64,000 nt of DNA from Rutpela maculata (GCA_936432065.2 OW386285.2:411014547-411078546), one strand, 5' to 3'; counted from the first letter of the stretch, positions 23,560 to 36,004 are shown. Notes: generated from the letters alone by a model not told the origin. Translations and numbers: made by a program.

Positions 23560-24392
23560 TCGTGATCCTCGAGAAGGCTCGGGGTCTTCTCAAAAGTGAA
23601 TGAATATGAGCCTTAAATGCTATCTGAGAGTACATAAATTCTTGCTCCTTGCATGCCTTTCTCGAGCGCAAAGATTTGTGCCATAGATTTCTGGCTAGAA
23701 GATAGTGGGTATGTAACCTAATACGTTTGACAGCCTATCTCGACACCTACTCCCTCATCTATCTTAGATTCATTTGTGTACCAGATGGTGACCCTCTTTC
23801 AAGTTGCGGGGCAGCAAGGCTTCACCTTCCAAGCAGACATTTATGGTATAGGGCTACGTGCCCAGGAATACATAAGGCAGCCTTCTGGCAGCTTTTACTG
23901 GATCTGGAGCCGGCTTTCGGTTACCTTCGATCAAATGTCAAAAAGACATTTGAGAACTAGACTCGTTCTCAGTTTGTTGACTTCTGGGGCTAACTATTTC
24001 GCCGAATCGAATATAGCTAATCTTGCGCTTAAGCTGGCAGCACGTCAGAATCGTATCAAGTTTTTTGAGTGAACATGGCTCTGTCAGAAAACACCCGCAC
24101 ACTATCGGAGTAGTTGATATTTTCGACTGCAGGTGGGGAAGAGAAGGAACCTTCTATCCCTCATCCTAACCTCCTGCCTTGGTCTTGGGATCTTGATGCT
24201 TAAACACTTCGGTATTGGTTTTTCTGTACTGAAGGAAATAATAAATGCCTCGAGGGGAGGATGTTGGCCTTTGAGTCAGAATCTAGCCTGAATAGAGGAG
24301 TTCCTTGATTTTGTAGCGGAAGCACAATGGGCTACAGTGCCAGAGTACAGTATCGTCTCACCGCCTCGCTAATAAGGAGAAGAAGAAGAATG
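23560..24392. other. GC-richer fragment ending in a GAAGAAGAA tail, probably retroposed
   Basis: Composition changes sharply from the surrounding AT-rich DNA. The segment ends CGCTAATAAGGAGAAGAAG, a short GAA-repeat tail of the kind left by 3' ends of LINEs or SINEs. A 98-codon plus-strand frame (23776-24072) shows no family I recognise. Origin uncertain. Confidence 0.35.
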
Positions 24393-24414
24393 CCCCTTAA
24401 ATAACACAGACCCA

Positions 24415-25735
24415 CAAAAAAAGCTCAGACCAGCGAACCAGACCCATGTATACCAAATCCGAGGTCAAAAAAATCTTTAGCAGAGCCAAGAAACACCCCT
24501 GGACTGGTGTAAAAGAATATTAAGCTACAAGAATAGTTGTTACATCCTAATCGATTGAATTATACAAATTAAGGTTAAACAGCATTGTACATATAATTGA
24601 TATGAAACACACCCCCAGTGAGGGGCGAAAACTAGCCCCCATTTATAAAAAATCGATCCAAAACAGTAATGACCGCTAAAAAAGCTCGAAATATTTAAGT
24701 TTTGTTAAAGTGATAAGAAACTGCATCAGATCCGACGTGATCTTCATAAACTGCAACTATAGGGTTGAGGACAAGTTTAAAGGACACAAAACAAGAGAAA
24801 ACGTAAAATACAACAGGATTTCTGTTTTGCGTAATACTCTAAAATAGAACTAGAAACTTATGTACCATCAACGTCCTACAATGTCAACCCTCAGATGGTG
24901 TGAAAACTACCCCCTATGTAAGATTTATCTATAAAAAGTTACAGTGACTTCTATAAAAATTCGAAACACCTGCGTTGTGTGGAAGTGAGAAGAAACTAGA
25001 CTATGTTCGACGTTGTGCTTGAAAACTACCCCCATGGGGTTGCGAGATGCCACCCCCATATCCGTAGGACGCTGGAAGTGTGCATCACGATTTTTGCTAA
25101 TCATACCATCCATAAAAATGTAAATCCGGTTAGTTTCTCTCTGTTTTTCCAGCATCCTACGGATATAGCAACCCCGTGGGGGTGGTTTTCAAGCACAGCG
25201 TCGAACATAATCTCACTTCCACACAACGCAGGTGTTTCGAATTTTTATAGAAGTCACTGTAACTTTTTATGGATAAATCTTACATAGGGGGTAGAGAGTA
25301 CTACGTTTTGTGTCCTTTAAACTTGAGGGTGGTTGTTCTCAACGCTATAGGGGCAGTTTATGAAGATTACGTCGGATCTGATGCAGTTTCTTATCACTTT
25401 AACAAAACTTAGATATTTCGGGCTTTTTCAGCAGTCATTACAGTTTTGGATCAATTTTTTTATAAATGGGGGCTAGTTTTCGCCCCTCACTGGGGGTGTA
25501 TTTCATATCTATTGTATGTACGCTGCTGTTTAACCTTAATTTGTATAATTCGATCGATTAGGATGTAACAACTATTCTCGTAGTTTAATATTCTTTTTAC
25601 CCCTGTCCAGGGATGTTTTTTGGTTCTAGCTAAAGATTTTGGGGGTGTGCGAATTTTTTTGACCTCGGATTCGGATTCAGCGACCGAAAATACATGGGTC
25701 TGGTTCGCTGGTCTGAACTTTTTTTTGTGGTACTG
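24415..25735. repeat. Giant hairpin (foldback), arms about 600 bp
   Basis: The left arm 24415-25080 and right arm 25150-25735 are inverted copies with only ~70 bp between. Landmarks in both include GACCCATGTAT, CCCAGTGAGGGGCGAAAACT, GGATTCGATCGATT-type blocks, CATCAGATCCGACGT and ATCCGTAGGA. Overlapping open frames on both strands (24925-25287) simply mirror each other. No transposase and no clear duplication at the ends. Confidence 0.8.
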
Positions 25736-25974
25736 TGTAATCTACAATATTCTATTGAAAGTTCTGGTTGGGAAAAATATTTGGCAAAGAGACAAAAAAT
25801 TATAAGAAGAAACGAAAAGGAAGGAAAAAGAAGCAAACAACGGAAAATATTGTGTATTAAGAGAAAATATTTTGACTATCCATGGCATTTCAAAAATTCA
25901 AGAGACAGAAGTGGCGTTTAAAAAAAAAGTGTGGTATTTTCGGAAAACCGATACAATTAATAAAAGTAACTTAC

Positions 25975-26280
25975 GTGAATCTTCAAAAGCCAAATTATCG
26001 TTTCGCCCGATCTCACAATAGTTCGTTACAGTCAAGTTAGGCACTGCACCTTGTAAATCCTTGTCGATATCCTCAAGATAGCAACAATCTGCGTCCTGAC
26101 CAGCTGAACACGCCTGTGACTCCACATATACTACAGTACCCTTCTCCTCGCTGGCACATAAAGGACAAATGCAATCAGCACCATGATTTACTTGAAAGCT
26201 TGAGCCCATCTTGACATCAGTATTATCTAGGTACCAAGTGCTCCAATCAAAATCAGCAGATTGTTTTGCCTGATGTCCGC
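25975..26280 (-). CDS. Exon 5 of unrecognised host gene
   Basis: A 306-base exon between acceptor GCTATTTAAG and donor GTAAGT, both phase 1, open over 101 codons. The N-terminal part (SADFDWSTWYLDN) is aromatic and acidic. The middle is cysteine-rich: CICPLC at about residues 35-40 of the exon, a Cys at 56 and a CC pair at about 64-65. The end is acidic. The spacing could bind metal or form disulfides, but I do not recognise a domain. It joins in frame to the exon at 23179-23262 downstream and to 35525-35971 upstream. Confidence 0.65.
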
Positions 26281-26581
26281 CTTAAATAGCATTTAAGGCA
26301 TTTAAATATTTTAATTCAAATCAAATCGAAGCATTTATTTTGTGAAGTTCCCGTACAAATAAGTTGATAACATAGTAAAAATGAATTTTACCTATGCAGA
26401 ATTTTAATAAGGGATGCCACGCTGGACCTTGTTGTATTAAAGAATACATACACCTGGCCTGTGTTGTGATAGATCTTTTTGAAAGATCTATCACAACGCT
26501 AGAGAAATAAAGTAAGATAAGAGAGGAGTACAGAGGCAGGCACACTAGATCTACGTTACCCATAAAATATTTAATTAAAAC
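26281..26581. other. Intron sequence, small hairpin
   Basis: Non-coding. A GATAGATCTTT/AAAGATCTATC hairpin lies near 26470-26495. Nothing else recognised. Confidence 0.4.
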
Positions 26582-27334
26582 CGACAATTAATAAAAAAAA
26601 ATAAATTATATGAATTGAATATTTTTATCAAAGTGGTTTACCGTGGTCTGTTAATAAATCACAGTCACAAAACAATCTTTATTTTACAACACTGGAGGTA
26701 TTTACTAACGTAATATATTGTCGAAATCTATACATTTCCTTAAATATACAGTGCGACTCACTTAAAATGAAGATACCCTTATAACTTTTTCATTTTGTTT
26801 CCGATTTGAATAAAATTTTACTCAAATATAGAACAAATTAGGATCTACTTATGACCAGAAAATCATTCACCTGCTATAAAGGCAAATTCACCTGCGGTAC
26901 CAAAATATGAGGAAAAAGATTAAAAATCATATTGATGGGTCTTGACGAATTTCACTTAGCCACCACCACTTGCGGAAACTAAGGATCCCCTTTGCCAGAT
27001 GAGCTTATGTATGAGAAATCCTCCATTAATAACCAAATCAAATTTTGGTGTATGTACGTTTGTGACGCCGATCAGATGCATTTTTTAGAATTTCTAACAT
27101 TCAAAATGTTTTATTTTCTTCAGCATATTTTGGTACCGCAGGTGGCTTTGTCTTTGTAGCAGCCGAATGTTTTTCTGGTCATAAGTAGATTCTAATTTGT
27201 TCTATGGGTCGCGTGCGCCGACGTCACAGATTTTGAGACCTTAGGAAAAACAAACAGCTGTCATTGAATTATCCGCGTATTGAATGTTTTTCTTCAAAGT
27301 GAATTTTACTGTGTTTGTGCCATTTAAAAGTTTA

Positions 27335-27960
27335 ATGTTGGATTATTTAAGATCTGCAGCTATTCTTATTACTTTTATATGCTCGATTTTGTTCGACAGG
27401 ATGACGGTTAGTTCGTATTTTGCAGAATTGTCTCATGATGTAGAGGTTAGGTATACTGCTGTCATGGAATTAAATCCTTATATTTTGAGAAAAAAATGCT
27501 TTAGTGTAAATATTGATGTATTTCCAAATAGTACACATAGGGATACTGCGAATTACTTGGTTTTTGAGAGAAGTGTATAGAGAGAAGGATGAGTTCAAGG
27601 CATTTAAAAGTCTTAAAGCTGTTTATGGTTATGTGAAAAAAGTACTCTGCAAGAAATTTACAGAATAAAACCTTGTTGCAAAGGTAAGAATTGTTATCAA
27701 TGATTTACCATTCTTTTCATATACACTTGCCTAATTAAATGTTGCTTTAGAAATAATTGCTAACGTACAAATTTATTTTTCAGGTTAAGTCGTGGCATCA
27801 TGAAAAAAAGCCATTGACTCCAGATTCAGATGGTTTCTTAGTACTTACTGTGAATGTGTTGCTAGTTTAGACAAAACATGTCCACTACTTGAGAGAGGAA
27901 GTATTTCCTTTTTAGCAGTAAACATGGCTATGATCAAGGTATTAACCGCCGTAAATTTTG
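27335..27960 (+). pseudogene. YqaJ/SWIM-associated gene remnant (copy B)
   Basis: The first exon is open from about 27284 (DYLRSAAILITFI; SSYFAELSHDVEVRYTAV; NPYILRKKCFSVNIDVFPN; DTANYLVFERSV), then after a stop continues with EKDEFKAFKSLKA and YVKKVLCKKF to a GTAAGA donor at 27684. A second piece after the AG at 27783 has KPLTPDSDGF and a SWIM-like remainder. The block order is that of long arthropod mobile-element proteins with a SWIM finger and a YqaJ exonuclease. The copy is cut off before the nuclease. Confidence 0.6.
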
Positions 27961-29099
27961 TGAAAGACACCATATAAATTAAGCAATGAAGACTGATGTG
28001 CTATAAACTATTTGAAGTATGTAGTAAGACGTGCATAATTTCTTCTTGTCTATACAATCCATTGTAATTTCTATAAAAATTTTATTTTTCATATATTGTT
28101 AATTATGTCTCATAATTTTATGTAATTCGTTTGTTCATTATCATTTTATTAAATATACTCTTTTTATTATGTTTTATTTATCACTTCTACTACTATATAT
28201 TGTTAGAAGTAAATTGAAATTGTCAGTTACGTCGAACTTGTAGATAGGTAGGTACATGCCTGTAACTGAAAGTAAAACAAAATATCTTTACTAAATAAGT
28301 TATTTATTGTCCAAGGTCCATTAGTACTTCTAAGAAGAATCGACAAGAAAGTTATAAGAGAGGTTAATATTGTAACAAAAAATAAATGATTGTAATGTAG
28401 GTACCTAACATAACATAATATATATACTTTATAGTAATATTTATCTAAGCAATAAGTAACATTGAACTCGAAGGGCTTTTATAGCTATACAATTCAACAA
28501 TAACAAAGCAAAGTCAGACTTTGCTTATGTGTTTACTGACCGTAGACTACTTCAGAGTTTTAATTTTCAACTTTTTCAGTGTTCAATAGTCCAACACTGA
28601 GTTTTTAAACACCACACGATATACTTTGAAAGGGCACATTGCATCATGCACTTGTTGAGGGCTGCAGGTACTTTGAATTTCCTTTCTTAATTTATGCACC
28701 TACTTTATCAAATATCTTTATGAAGCCTGCTTCCTCTTGCAGTGTACTTTATTTAAAACAATTTCTACCATTGCACTTGTCTCTCCTTTGGCACAGCTCC
28801 ACACACCTTTCGCTCAACTAAAATTTAAACAAGAAATAATTATTAAAAATACTGACAAACCAATATAAAATGTTAATTTTCTTTACCATGAATTGTTTAT
28901 TGCTTATGTGAGCAGCAGTTATTATTATTATAAGCACTTTCAGTTTTACATATGGGTTTTAAATTGTATTCCTTTTTAAGAGAGGATGCCCAAACTGGAT
29001 GTATCGTAATGGTCTTGTAATACGGCTGTTTTTCCTACAACATAAACCCACGTTAAAAACCAAATTCTTACATTAATATGCAACAACGTACCACTAATA

Positions 29100-29262
29100 A
29101 AATCCTTGGAAGACTCTCGTAAAATCATTCATTTTAATTGTTTGAAATCAGTTGCAATCTTTTAACCTCTAACTTCTGGTTGTAAATTGAGGTTATTTTA
29201 TCAAAACTGGCATTGTCTTGGATTGTCACACTTCCACAATTAATAATAAACCAAAAACTTGT
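29100..29262 (-). pseudogene. THAP-like exon remnant (copy B)
   Basis: The counterpart of the exon at 1609-1771. It starts MTSFWFIINCGSVTIQ and breaks after about 48 codons. One of the two N-terminal cysteines is lost (Trp-Phe in place of Ser-Cys). The order, distance from the element end and orientation are the same as in element A. Confidence 0.45.
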
Positions 29263-29934
29263 CATTTTATATGTATAATATACATAGAAACAATAATATT
29301 ACAAAAAGTTCAATCAGTTGCCATTTGACAGTTAAAGAATTTCTGTTTGTTTTTCCTAAGGTCTGAGATTGTGACGTCATGCGCACGCGACCCATACTTG
29401 AGTAAAATTTGATTCAAATCGGAAACAAAATAAAAAAGTTATAAGTTATCTTGATTTTAAGTGAGTCACACTGTATATTTAAGGAAATGTATAGATTTCG
29501 ATAAAATGTTACGTTAGTAAATACGTCGAGTGTTGTAAAATAAAGATTGTTTTGTGACTGTGATTTATTAGCAGACCACGGTAAACCGCTTTGATAAAAA
29601 TATTCAAGGTACATAATTGATTTTTTTTTATTAATCATCGATTTTCGCTGGCGAGTATCTCGTAAACTATAACACATAGGAATAAAATGAATATAAACAT
29701 TCTTGTGGAAAATTTAATTACGTTTAATTTTGCATAGATTACCTTTTTCCATACGACGCTCGTTTCCGAGTTATGAGCGAAGAATCGCAGAAATGAACCT
29801 CCCCCCTGAAGCGGCGGGGCTAGGGGTGGCGACTTTTAGTATTTTTACCTCCTAACTACCCCCAACATATCCCTGAAGAGAAAAATTCTCCCCTCCTAAA
29901 TGTTCTCTACAGTCCCCTTTTGGGCATTCATTGA

Positions 29935-30020
29935 TTCGACTATTATTAAAGATAAGGGTTAAGTGGAAGGGCGCATTACAAGCGAACTTCGCCCTAAATA
30001 AAGACCTGTTATTATTATTA
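29935..30020 (+). mobile_element. 3' end of a retroelement with ATT-repeat tail
   Basis: GCGAACTTCGCCCTAAATAAAGACCTG is followed by five ATT units. A polyadenylation-like AATAAA next to a short microsatellite tail is usual for truncated LINE 3' ends. No coding part is left. Confidence 0.5.
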
Positions 30021-31257
30021 TTATCACATTACACGTTTATCCAGTATTTTGTAAAAATCGTCATAATTTTTCGTAATATAACTTTTTGTTTCGGTTTTAA
30101 ATTTGTGAGGTTTATTGACCATTAATATAATTTTTGTAAGTAAAGCTTTGAAAAATTTTGGAGCGAAGTAAATAATATGTCTTTGATTATGAGTTTTTGT
30201 GAAAAAAGAAATTGTTAATATTTCATTTGATGTTGACCTAGTCCCATACTTGTGGAAAACTGTTGGAAATAAATGTTTGATTTTAAGTAAATAATTTAGA
30301 CAACATATAGTGATTTAATATATAAAGTTTCTGTATGCTTATAAAGTGGTGTTGTAGAAAATTAATAATATAAACTATATATTTATTTATTTAGCATACA
30401 CTGCTCAATAGGTATTACCCACACAACACAATTATCGTTTTACACGGTGCCCAAAGAATGTACACACAATGGCAGATCCAATTGAGTATTTGGGCTTGCC
30501 TATGGGCATCCTAATATCCCAGTATGTATGTTTTTGGCCACTCCTTTGGGCATACCAATGTCACAACTCGGTATCATGTAGAATCAGTACGAGAGATGTC
30601 CTGAAGGATATACCGGCGTGTATACTAAAGGCGTACCAGGACATCCCGGAATATTATGATTGTTACGCTTATTTAAGTTTAGACCGGACAGAGCAAAATA
30701 TAGTATCTTTGAAGTATCCGTATTAGTAACCTCTTTGTTAAATCTGAATTTAAATGCCTAAGTCTTAAAAGCTTCCAAATTCTAGGTGAGGTAGAAAGGA
30801 AAGTTCTGTATCAAGAATTATTTCAAGATCCTTGAAAGTCTCGGGTATTTGAAGTACTGCGTTATCTACAGAGTATCCCACCGGGAACTGAATCGATCGA
30901 TATTGTAACGCCTCCTAGCGGAGTTGTTCCAACGTATAATAGATTCAATAATATGGACGGAACTACTTAGCCGTTTACTGTAAACGTTCGAAGTAGAACT
31001 TTCCGGTAGTTCGTTGAAAGGCCAAGACGGAACTAAAATCGTCCCCTTGGGCGATGTGAAAGAAATTCGACGCGAGCCCGGCCTCTTTACGTTCTCGCAG
31101 TGATTAAGGCCAGTAGCTAATGGCGTATCGTTAAATCAAACATGAATGTTCAATATCTTTAGTGGAAATGGGATGTAAGTTAATCATTTCTCTACCCAAT
31201 TTTCAAAGCTAATTAAGTTTTCCATTTATTTTAGGGTTCTCAGATTGAACAAAAGTT

Positions 31258-31345
31258 AAAAAACTTACAAAACTTACAATACTTAACAAAACTTCAAAAC
31301 TCACAATACTTACAAAACTCACAAAACTTACAAAACTTGCAAATT
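31258..31345. repeat. Short tandem array of ACTTACAAA-type units
   Basis: About ten imperfect 9-10-base units (AAAACTTACA, AAAACTCACA) in a row. Simple minisatellite, no coding frame. Confidence 0.75.
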
Positions 31346-32103
31346 ATTACAAATTATCAAATAAAAAATCATGAAATCAAATACAAATTAAAATTATCAC
31401 AAATTGCAAATTATGAAACTTACGACAAATTAACATGATCATTATCAGTAGATCACATCAGCAGTAAATCACCATCATTATTACCAGTTATTAACTAAAA
31501 TTACTTCATCGTTAAATTACTGAATTGCCATGTGGTTTTCACCTATCTCGTAGTCAAGACGGCCAAACTCGTTGCAACGATTGTGTAATTACGTTACTTG
31601 GAAGCAGTTACGACGTTCAATTAATAATTTTATTGGGAACTACGTCATAAATGGTTATTTGCTGTTTAAATTCACATGGGTGGATCACGAAGAAATCTTT
31701 TTCAAACGTAGGAGCCAAGATTTTATTGCAGCCATTTTCTCGGCACGGGACCGTGGAAGCCACGAGGTGTGTCATTTTTTTAAACGACCGATTCCAGCTA
31801 GAGGGATTTCTCCGAATGCCTGACCAGCTCAACGTTTCACAAAGTTAAGTTCATTTTATTAATTTATGTGTTTTTGAATATTACCTCTCCAACAATTTGC
31901 GAGATTTAATGGCCAATGCCAGATTTAATTATTGATTTAATTAAAATCTTACGAGCTACGTAATCACTGCATTAACTAAAGAGCAAAATTTTAGAGTACC
32001 CTATGCATCTGCTAATCTTATTGGTGTTAAATTCTATGTATTTTAAGGTACAGGGTGTTTATGATCACGTTGTAGTGAACGTTTCCATTTAATTTTGTAA
32101 CTT

Positions 32104-32355
32104 TTGGCTATTACCAATTTTACCTTGTGTAGATATATTGCTTGTTACAGTGTGTAATTTTGCCGCGTGGTTTACCTTTTAAATTCTCTTGGTAATTACC
32201 AAATTTTACCTTGTGTAAAGATATTGTTTGTTACATTTTGTAACTTTGCCGTGTGGTTTACCTTAGAGATTCTTTTGGTTATTACCAAATTTTACCCCGT
32301 GTATATATTTTTGTTACATTTCATAATTTTGCCGTGTGGTTTATATTGTAGAGTA
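32104..32355. repeat. Tandem array, three units of about 86 bp
   Basis: Each unit has ATTACCAAATTTTACC, then TGTAAAGATATTG-like sequence, then TTTGCCGTGTGGTTTA. Units diverge by 10-20 percent by eye. The 72-codon frame across it (32167-32385) is a by-product. Confidence 0.7.
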
Positions 32356-34059
32356 AGTTTGTTATCACTTGTACATTTTTATTAGTTGTTACGTGTTATG
32401 TCAGTGATAAATTTATGATCTATTTATATTTGTTGCGTAATTAATCGCCAATTTGTGATCATTACATTGTCTATTATAGATTTTTGGTTATTACGTAATT
32501 TTATATTTGCTAGTTATTGCTAAAATTTTTAGGTATCAAGCAACAGACTGTTTGAATTAAATTACCTACTAAATTGTTACTTTTATAGTAATGTTTGTTT
32601 GCTCAGTATTTAGCTGCAGTATCTAAGAGCGATATCGTTAATTCTTTTATCAGTGACTATACGGTAATTAATTTTCATATAATAATATCTTTTATAACCT
32701 CTGTTAAGCATTCTGCCTAGCTTAAGACAATTTTGTGTATGAAATTTTGATTATATCTCAGCTACATTTTATTACCACGAACCCTAGGATAGTCACAATT
32801 CACGCACTTATTATCATTTTGATTTCGTTTTTTGCTTGAACTACCTTTACTAACCCACACTGTATATATTAAAATGTTAACTTGAATCTCTTACCAATTT
32901 TTATTTCGATCATACATCGAAAATCTGTACAATTGTCCTTAAATCGATATTAAATCGATACTATCATTATTTCTTGTTTTATTTGTGTTGTAGCACTTTC
33001 TCTTATTTCACGGCTTCACTAGAAAGCCTGGCGCCCATAAAGTTTTGAGTTTTTTGTGTACCAAAATTTGTTTTTTTTGCTAAAATATTAGTCAGTTCCT
33101 AACTCACGCCCTTGCCTCCAACAACACTGACTAGCCTGGGCCCAATCTGATTTGAGGCAGGCCTTTAGTTTACCTGGTAACATATTCGGTCACCCCAGTT
33201 AGATTAGCTTTTGTCTGTTTTTTATGTCCAAGTAGCTTGATTAAACTTCATTATTAGAGTCACGTGTGTACTATGTGTACTTATGTTGTAGCTGACTTAT
33301 ATTATGTACTAGAGTTTATCTTTTGAGCATTTTGATATTCTTTTAGTCGAGTGTTTAGCTACGAGGACATTTTACTTAATAGTAGGAGCCATTTTATAAA
33401 ATGGCGCCTCAATGCTAAGGTAGAAGGTTTCAATATAGGGAAAAGTACTCTCTAAACCCAGCCGTTTCAGAGATATTTGGCATTTTATATAAAATTTGAC
33501 AATGTAACGATTTGAAATAACCTTTACAACTTTTTTCGCGTAAAAGATCCTTAATTGCTTTTTGCATGCAAAAAGACCATAACGTTTGAAGAAATTCAAT
33601 AATATACCAAGTATTCAGTTTTTACGTTACATTTTGTCAACTTCAAACCTCAAACCGCGAAAATTTCAAAAGTCAAATGGAAGAGCCTGTATTTTTTTGC
33701 ATAATTTAGTTAAGCAGAGCATACTATCTGAAAGGTTAAATAAGTACTACGAATTGTACTCTACATTGTAAAGCGCATAGTTTTGATTTTCCGAATTACT
33801 AAGGAGTTGTGACTTTGTGACAGATTACTGTAAGTACATTTTTTACCTCATATCTTCCAATAGCAAGTATGTTTAATTTGTCCGTATAGGAACTATATGT
33901 TTAAACATTGTCAGTAGATTTACGCGCTTGGTAGACTATTTCTGTTTAATTTTAGTTGCCACAGTGATGATCATTTTGTAACTGATTTTATGTCATTGAA
34001 GACTGTGCTTAACTTGTATCGGCTATATGCGGTGTTGTGGATCCGTGTTTATGTGACCA

Positions 34060-34708
34060 TGTGAAGCGAGAGGCACTTCCCTGATGTATTAAAAGTTACC
34101 AAAGTTTTATCTCTTTTTAAGAAAGGAAACATTAATGTTATCGACAACTACCGTCCTATCTCTATCATTCCCATTTTTGGAAAAATCATAGAAATTATTC
34201 TCAAAAATAGACTTGCAAATTACTTAGACAGTAATAAAATTTTAAGTCGTCGTCATTTTGGTTAGAAATAAAAGTTTCACCACTATGGCAGTTTTTAAAT
34301 TAGTGTGCGACAGTTGGGGTTCTTGAAGAAGGCAAGCATATAGTTATTAGCTTGTGCGATCTCTCCAAGGCCTTCGACTGTCTCACATGAAATACTTCTG
34401 GAAAATATGGTTTGCCATTGAATCTTTTCTATTCCTATCGTAACATCAGTGAATCTCCATAGTTAATATAAACTCAGTACTTCATCCGGTTAAACATGGG
34501 CTGCCTCAAGGCCCTGTTCTGGGGCTCCTGCTTTTTACCTTAAATGTCACTTGATGTCACCAAATAAATGTATCGCTTATGCTGATAATACATCCATTAT
34601 TGATTTTAATTTGAATATTCCTGACATAAGTGAGGATAGCTTTAGTTCTATCAAACAAGCTGATGCTTGGTTCTATTCAAATAATCTTAAATTAAATGAA
34701 GAATAAAC
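34060..34708 (+). pseudogene. LINE reverse transcriptase fragment
   Basis: Broken frames give REALPDVLKVTKVLSLFKKG, then NYRPISIIPIFGKIIE (the classic RT start block of non-LTR elements), a decayed middle, then CIAYADNTSIID, where YADD has become YADN, and QADAWFYSNNLKLNEE. Stops and frameshifts are frequent. The order is that of a CR1/Jockey-type ORF2 reverse transcriptase, and both ends are truncated. Confidence 0.75.
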
Positions 34709-35524
34709 AATGATCGGAATTTGGGTTTAATATCAGTAGCGCACATAGGTATAAAAAATTTTACATCAAGAAATTAAATGTATTTTGGTTCTTTCTTACG
34801 AAATAAATCGAAATTAAATGTAATACGAACGGGGGGCACGAGCCGCCATTTTGATTGAAAGGTGCAAAAAATTGTTTTTTCAAAATAATTTGGTAACGCT
34901 CGATCCTACGAAAAAAATGAATGAATTTGAACTTTTGCCAAAGGAACTTATTGTTCAGAATCAATTGAACTACAGCATATCAAAAATTCATCAAAGACTG
35001 GCCACCAATTTACCTATAAAACGTACGGTGTCCTTTGATGATACTTTTTTAGTATGCCTCCTGCTAGTTTGGTATGCTCTGGCTATTTCGTATAAATTTG
35101 CCTCTTCCTTCCTTTCCTGTGTTTTTATATTATGTGAATCATATGTATATACATTTAATGTGGGTACATTCTTTATATTTCTTATACTTTCTATTTTTGG
35201 TTTGCTAAAAACATCACATTTGTAACTTGGTCAAATGAAAAATATCTTATCTTATGTCTTATTTTACCATTACATGTCATTTTTGCCTAAAGAATATTTT
35301 GTTTGATTACCTTGTAAGAACATAGCTAACCATTTATAAATTCGAATTATAAAAGTAGCGAGACTGAAATAGTTACAGATAAGGGAGGCTAGTATATTAT
35401 TAAGCCGATACAGCTGTTTTAACTCTGATAACGATATCTAATTGTTGCAATGGTCTCAAAAACTGGTGCTTCATTGGCTACCACGTTAATGAGTAAAATA
35501 ATTCATAAAAATAAATTCGCTCAC
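34709..35524. other. Non-coding intron stretch with a short dispersed repeat
   Basis: 34865-34925 (TTTTTTCAAAATAATTTGG, CTCGATCCTACGA) recurs at 59165-59215. The 124-codon frame at 34851-35225 has hydrophobic stretches but no recognisable family, and it begins in the repeat; I treat it as chance. Confidence 0.4.
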
Positions 35525-35971
35525 CCTGATCGGTGTCTCCAAGTTCCGGTTGAAATCGTGCAGATTCAAACTGTGGAGCGGGTTGATATAATCTTTGTCT
35601 CATTTCAGTTTTCTCAAATTTTGGCATATAATCCTGTAATGTTTCCAGGATTCCCATATTTTCAAACATAAGTGATTCTTCCAAACGTTCCAATTCATTT
35701 GTATTTTCTGTAGGTTCATATTGGAACGTATTCTGTTCATCTCCACCTTTAGCTGACGAATTCGTAAATTTCGGCTGGTATTGTTGAGGCTCTTGTACCT
35801 CTTCTCCTCTCAAACATTTTGTGAGAAATAGTTGATGTTGTCCATCTAGAAGGTCTGACGAAAATTTCTTAAGAGATAATGCGCTGCTGTTAGGATATAT
35901 GGGACGATAGTCAACTTCCTGGTCAGTTGGTTTATCTTTAATAGCTGGTCTTGCGTTGCGAGATAGATAAC
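35525..35971 (-). CDS. Exon 4 of unrecognised host gene
   Basis: A 447-base exon, open over 148 codons, with acceptor CTGTTTTAG and donor GTGAGC, phase 1 at both ends. It begins YLSRNARPAIKDKPTDQEVD, then YRPIYPNSSALSLKKF, then a charged and glutamine-rich middle (EEVQEPQQYQPKF). A likely helical acidic stretch follows (NELERLEESLMFENMGILET) and it ends FQPELGDTDQ. No transmembrane or signal segment. Nothing resembling it occurs elsewhere in the window, which argues against a repeat origin. A Gln/Glu-rich cytoplasmic or nuclear protein is likeliest; the family is unknown to me. Confidence 0.7.
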
Positions 35972-36004
35972 CTAAAACAGTTCTAGGATTAGAATAGCTT
36001 CGCT

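Larger units (their letters stand above)
27205..29394. mobile_element. Element B: 2190-bp DNA transposon with TA duplication
   Basis: Starts TGGGTCGCGTGCGC and ends GCGCACGCGACCCA, a terminal inverted repeat that continues with mismatches for about 50 bp (GACGTCAC, GAGACCTTAGGAAAAACAAA). TA flanks both ends (27203-27204, 29395-29396). The empty site is seen in foldback copy 1 (13035-13050), which fixes the boundaries. It carries convergent remnants of the same two genes as element A. Confidence 0.85.
26582..29640. repeat. Foldback element, copy 2 (holds element B)
   Basis: Left arm 26582-26840 and right arm 29398-29640 are inverted copies (shared GGTTTACCGTGGTCTG, TAATAAATCACAGTCAC, ACATTTCCTTAAATATACAG). 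The core 26840-27204 matches copy 1 at 9434-13602, including the region where the Tc1-like element inserted there. Sequence related to the outer GC-rich part of copy 1 continues to about 29935. Element B interrupts at the point read as TTCTATACTTGAG in copy 1. Confidence 0.7.
30021..34050. other. Large intron stretch, possible old LTR-type remnants, no gene resolved
   Basis: Contains open frames of 60-85 codons (30469-30726, 31572-31823, 33372-33599) without recognisable motifs. It also holds two tandem arrays listed separately. GC-richer patches at 30880-31110 and 33000-33200 could be decayed LTR or 5' UTR sequence, but I found no matching second LTR, primer binding site or protease/integrase motif. 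Confidence 0.35.

Noticed and set aside
23776..24072. 98-codon protein
   Set aside because: No recognisable motif or splice context; the segment ends in a GAA tail typical of retroposed DNA.
24925..25287. Opposed open frames of 76 and 94 codons
   Set aside because: They lie in the two arms of a large hairpin and mirror each other; no coding signature.
30469..33200. LTR retrotransposon with one LTR at 31-33 kb
   Set aside because: GC shifts and a tandem array suggested it, but I found no pair of matching LTRs, no primer binding site and no pol motif.
34851..35225. 124-codon membrane-like protein
   Set aside because: Starts in a dispersed repeat (also at 59165); hydrophobic residues are expected from T-rich sequence; no homologue recalled.
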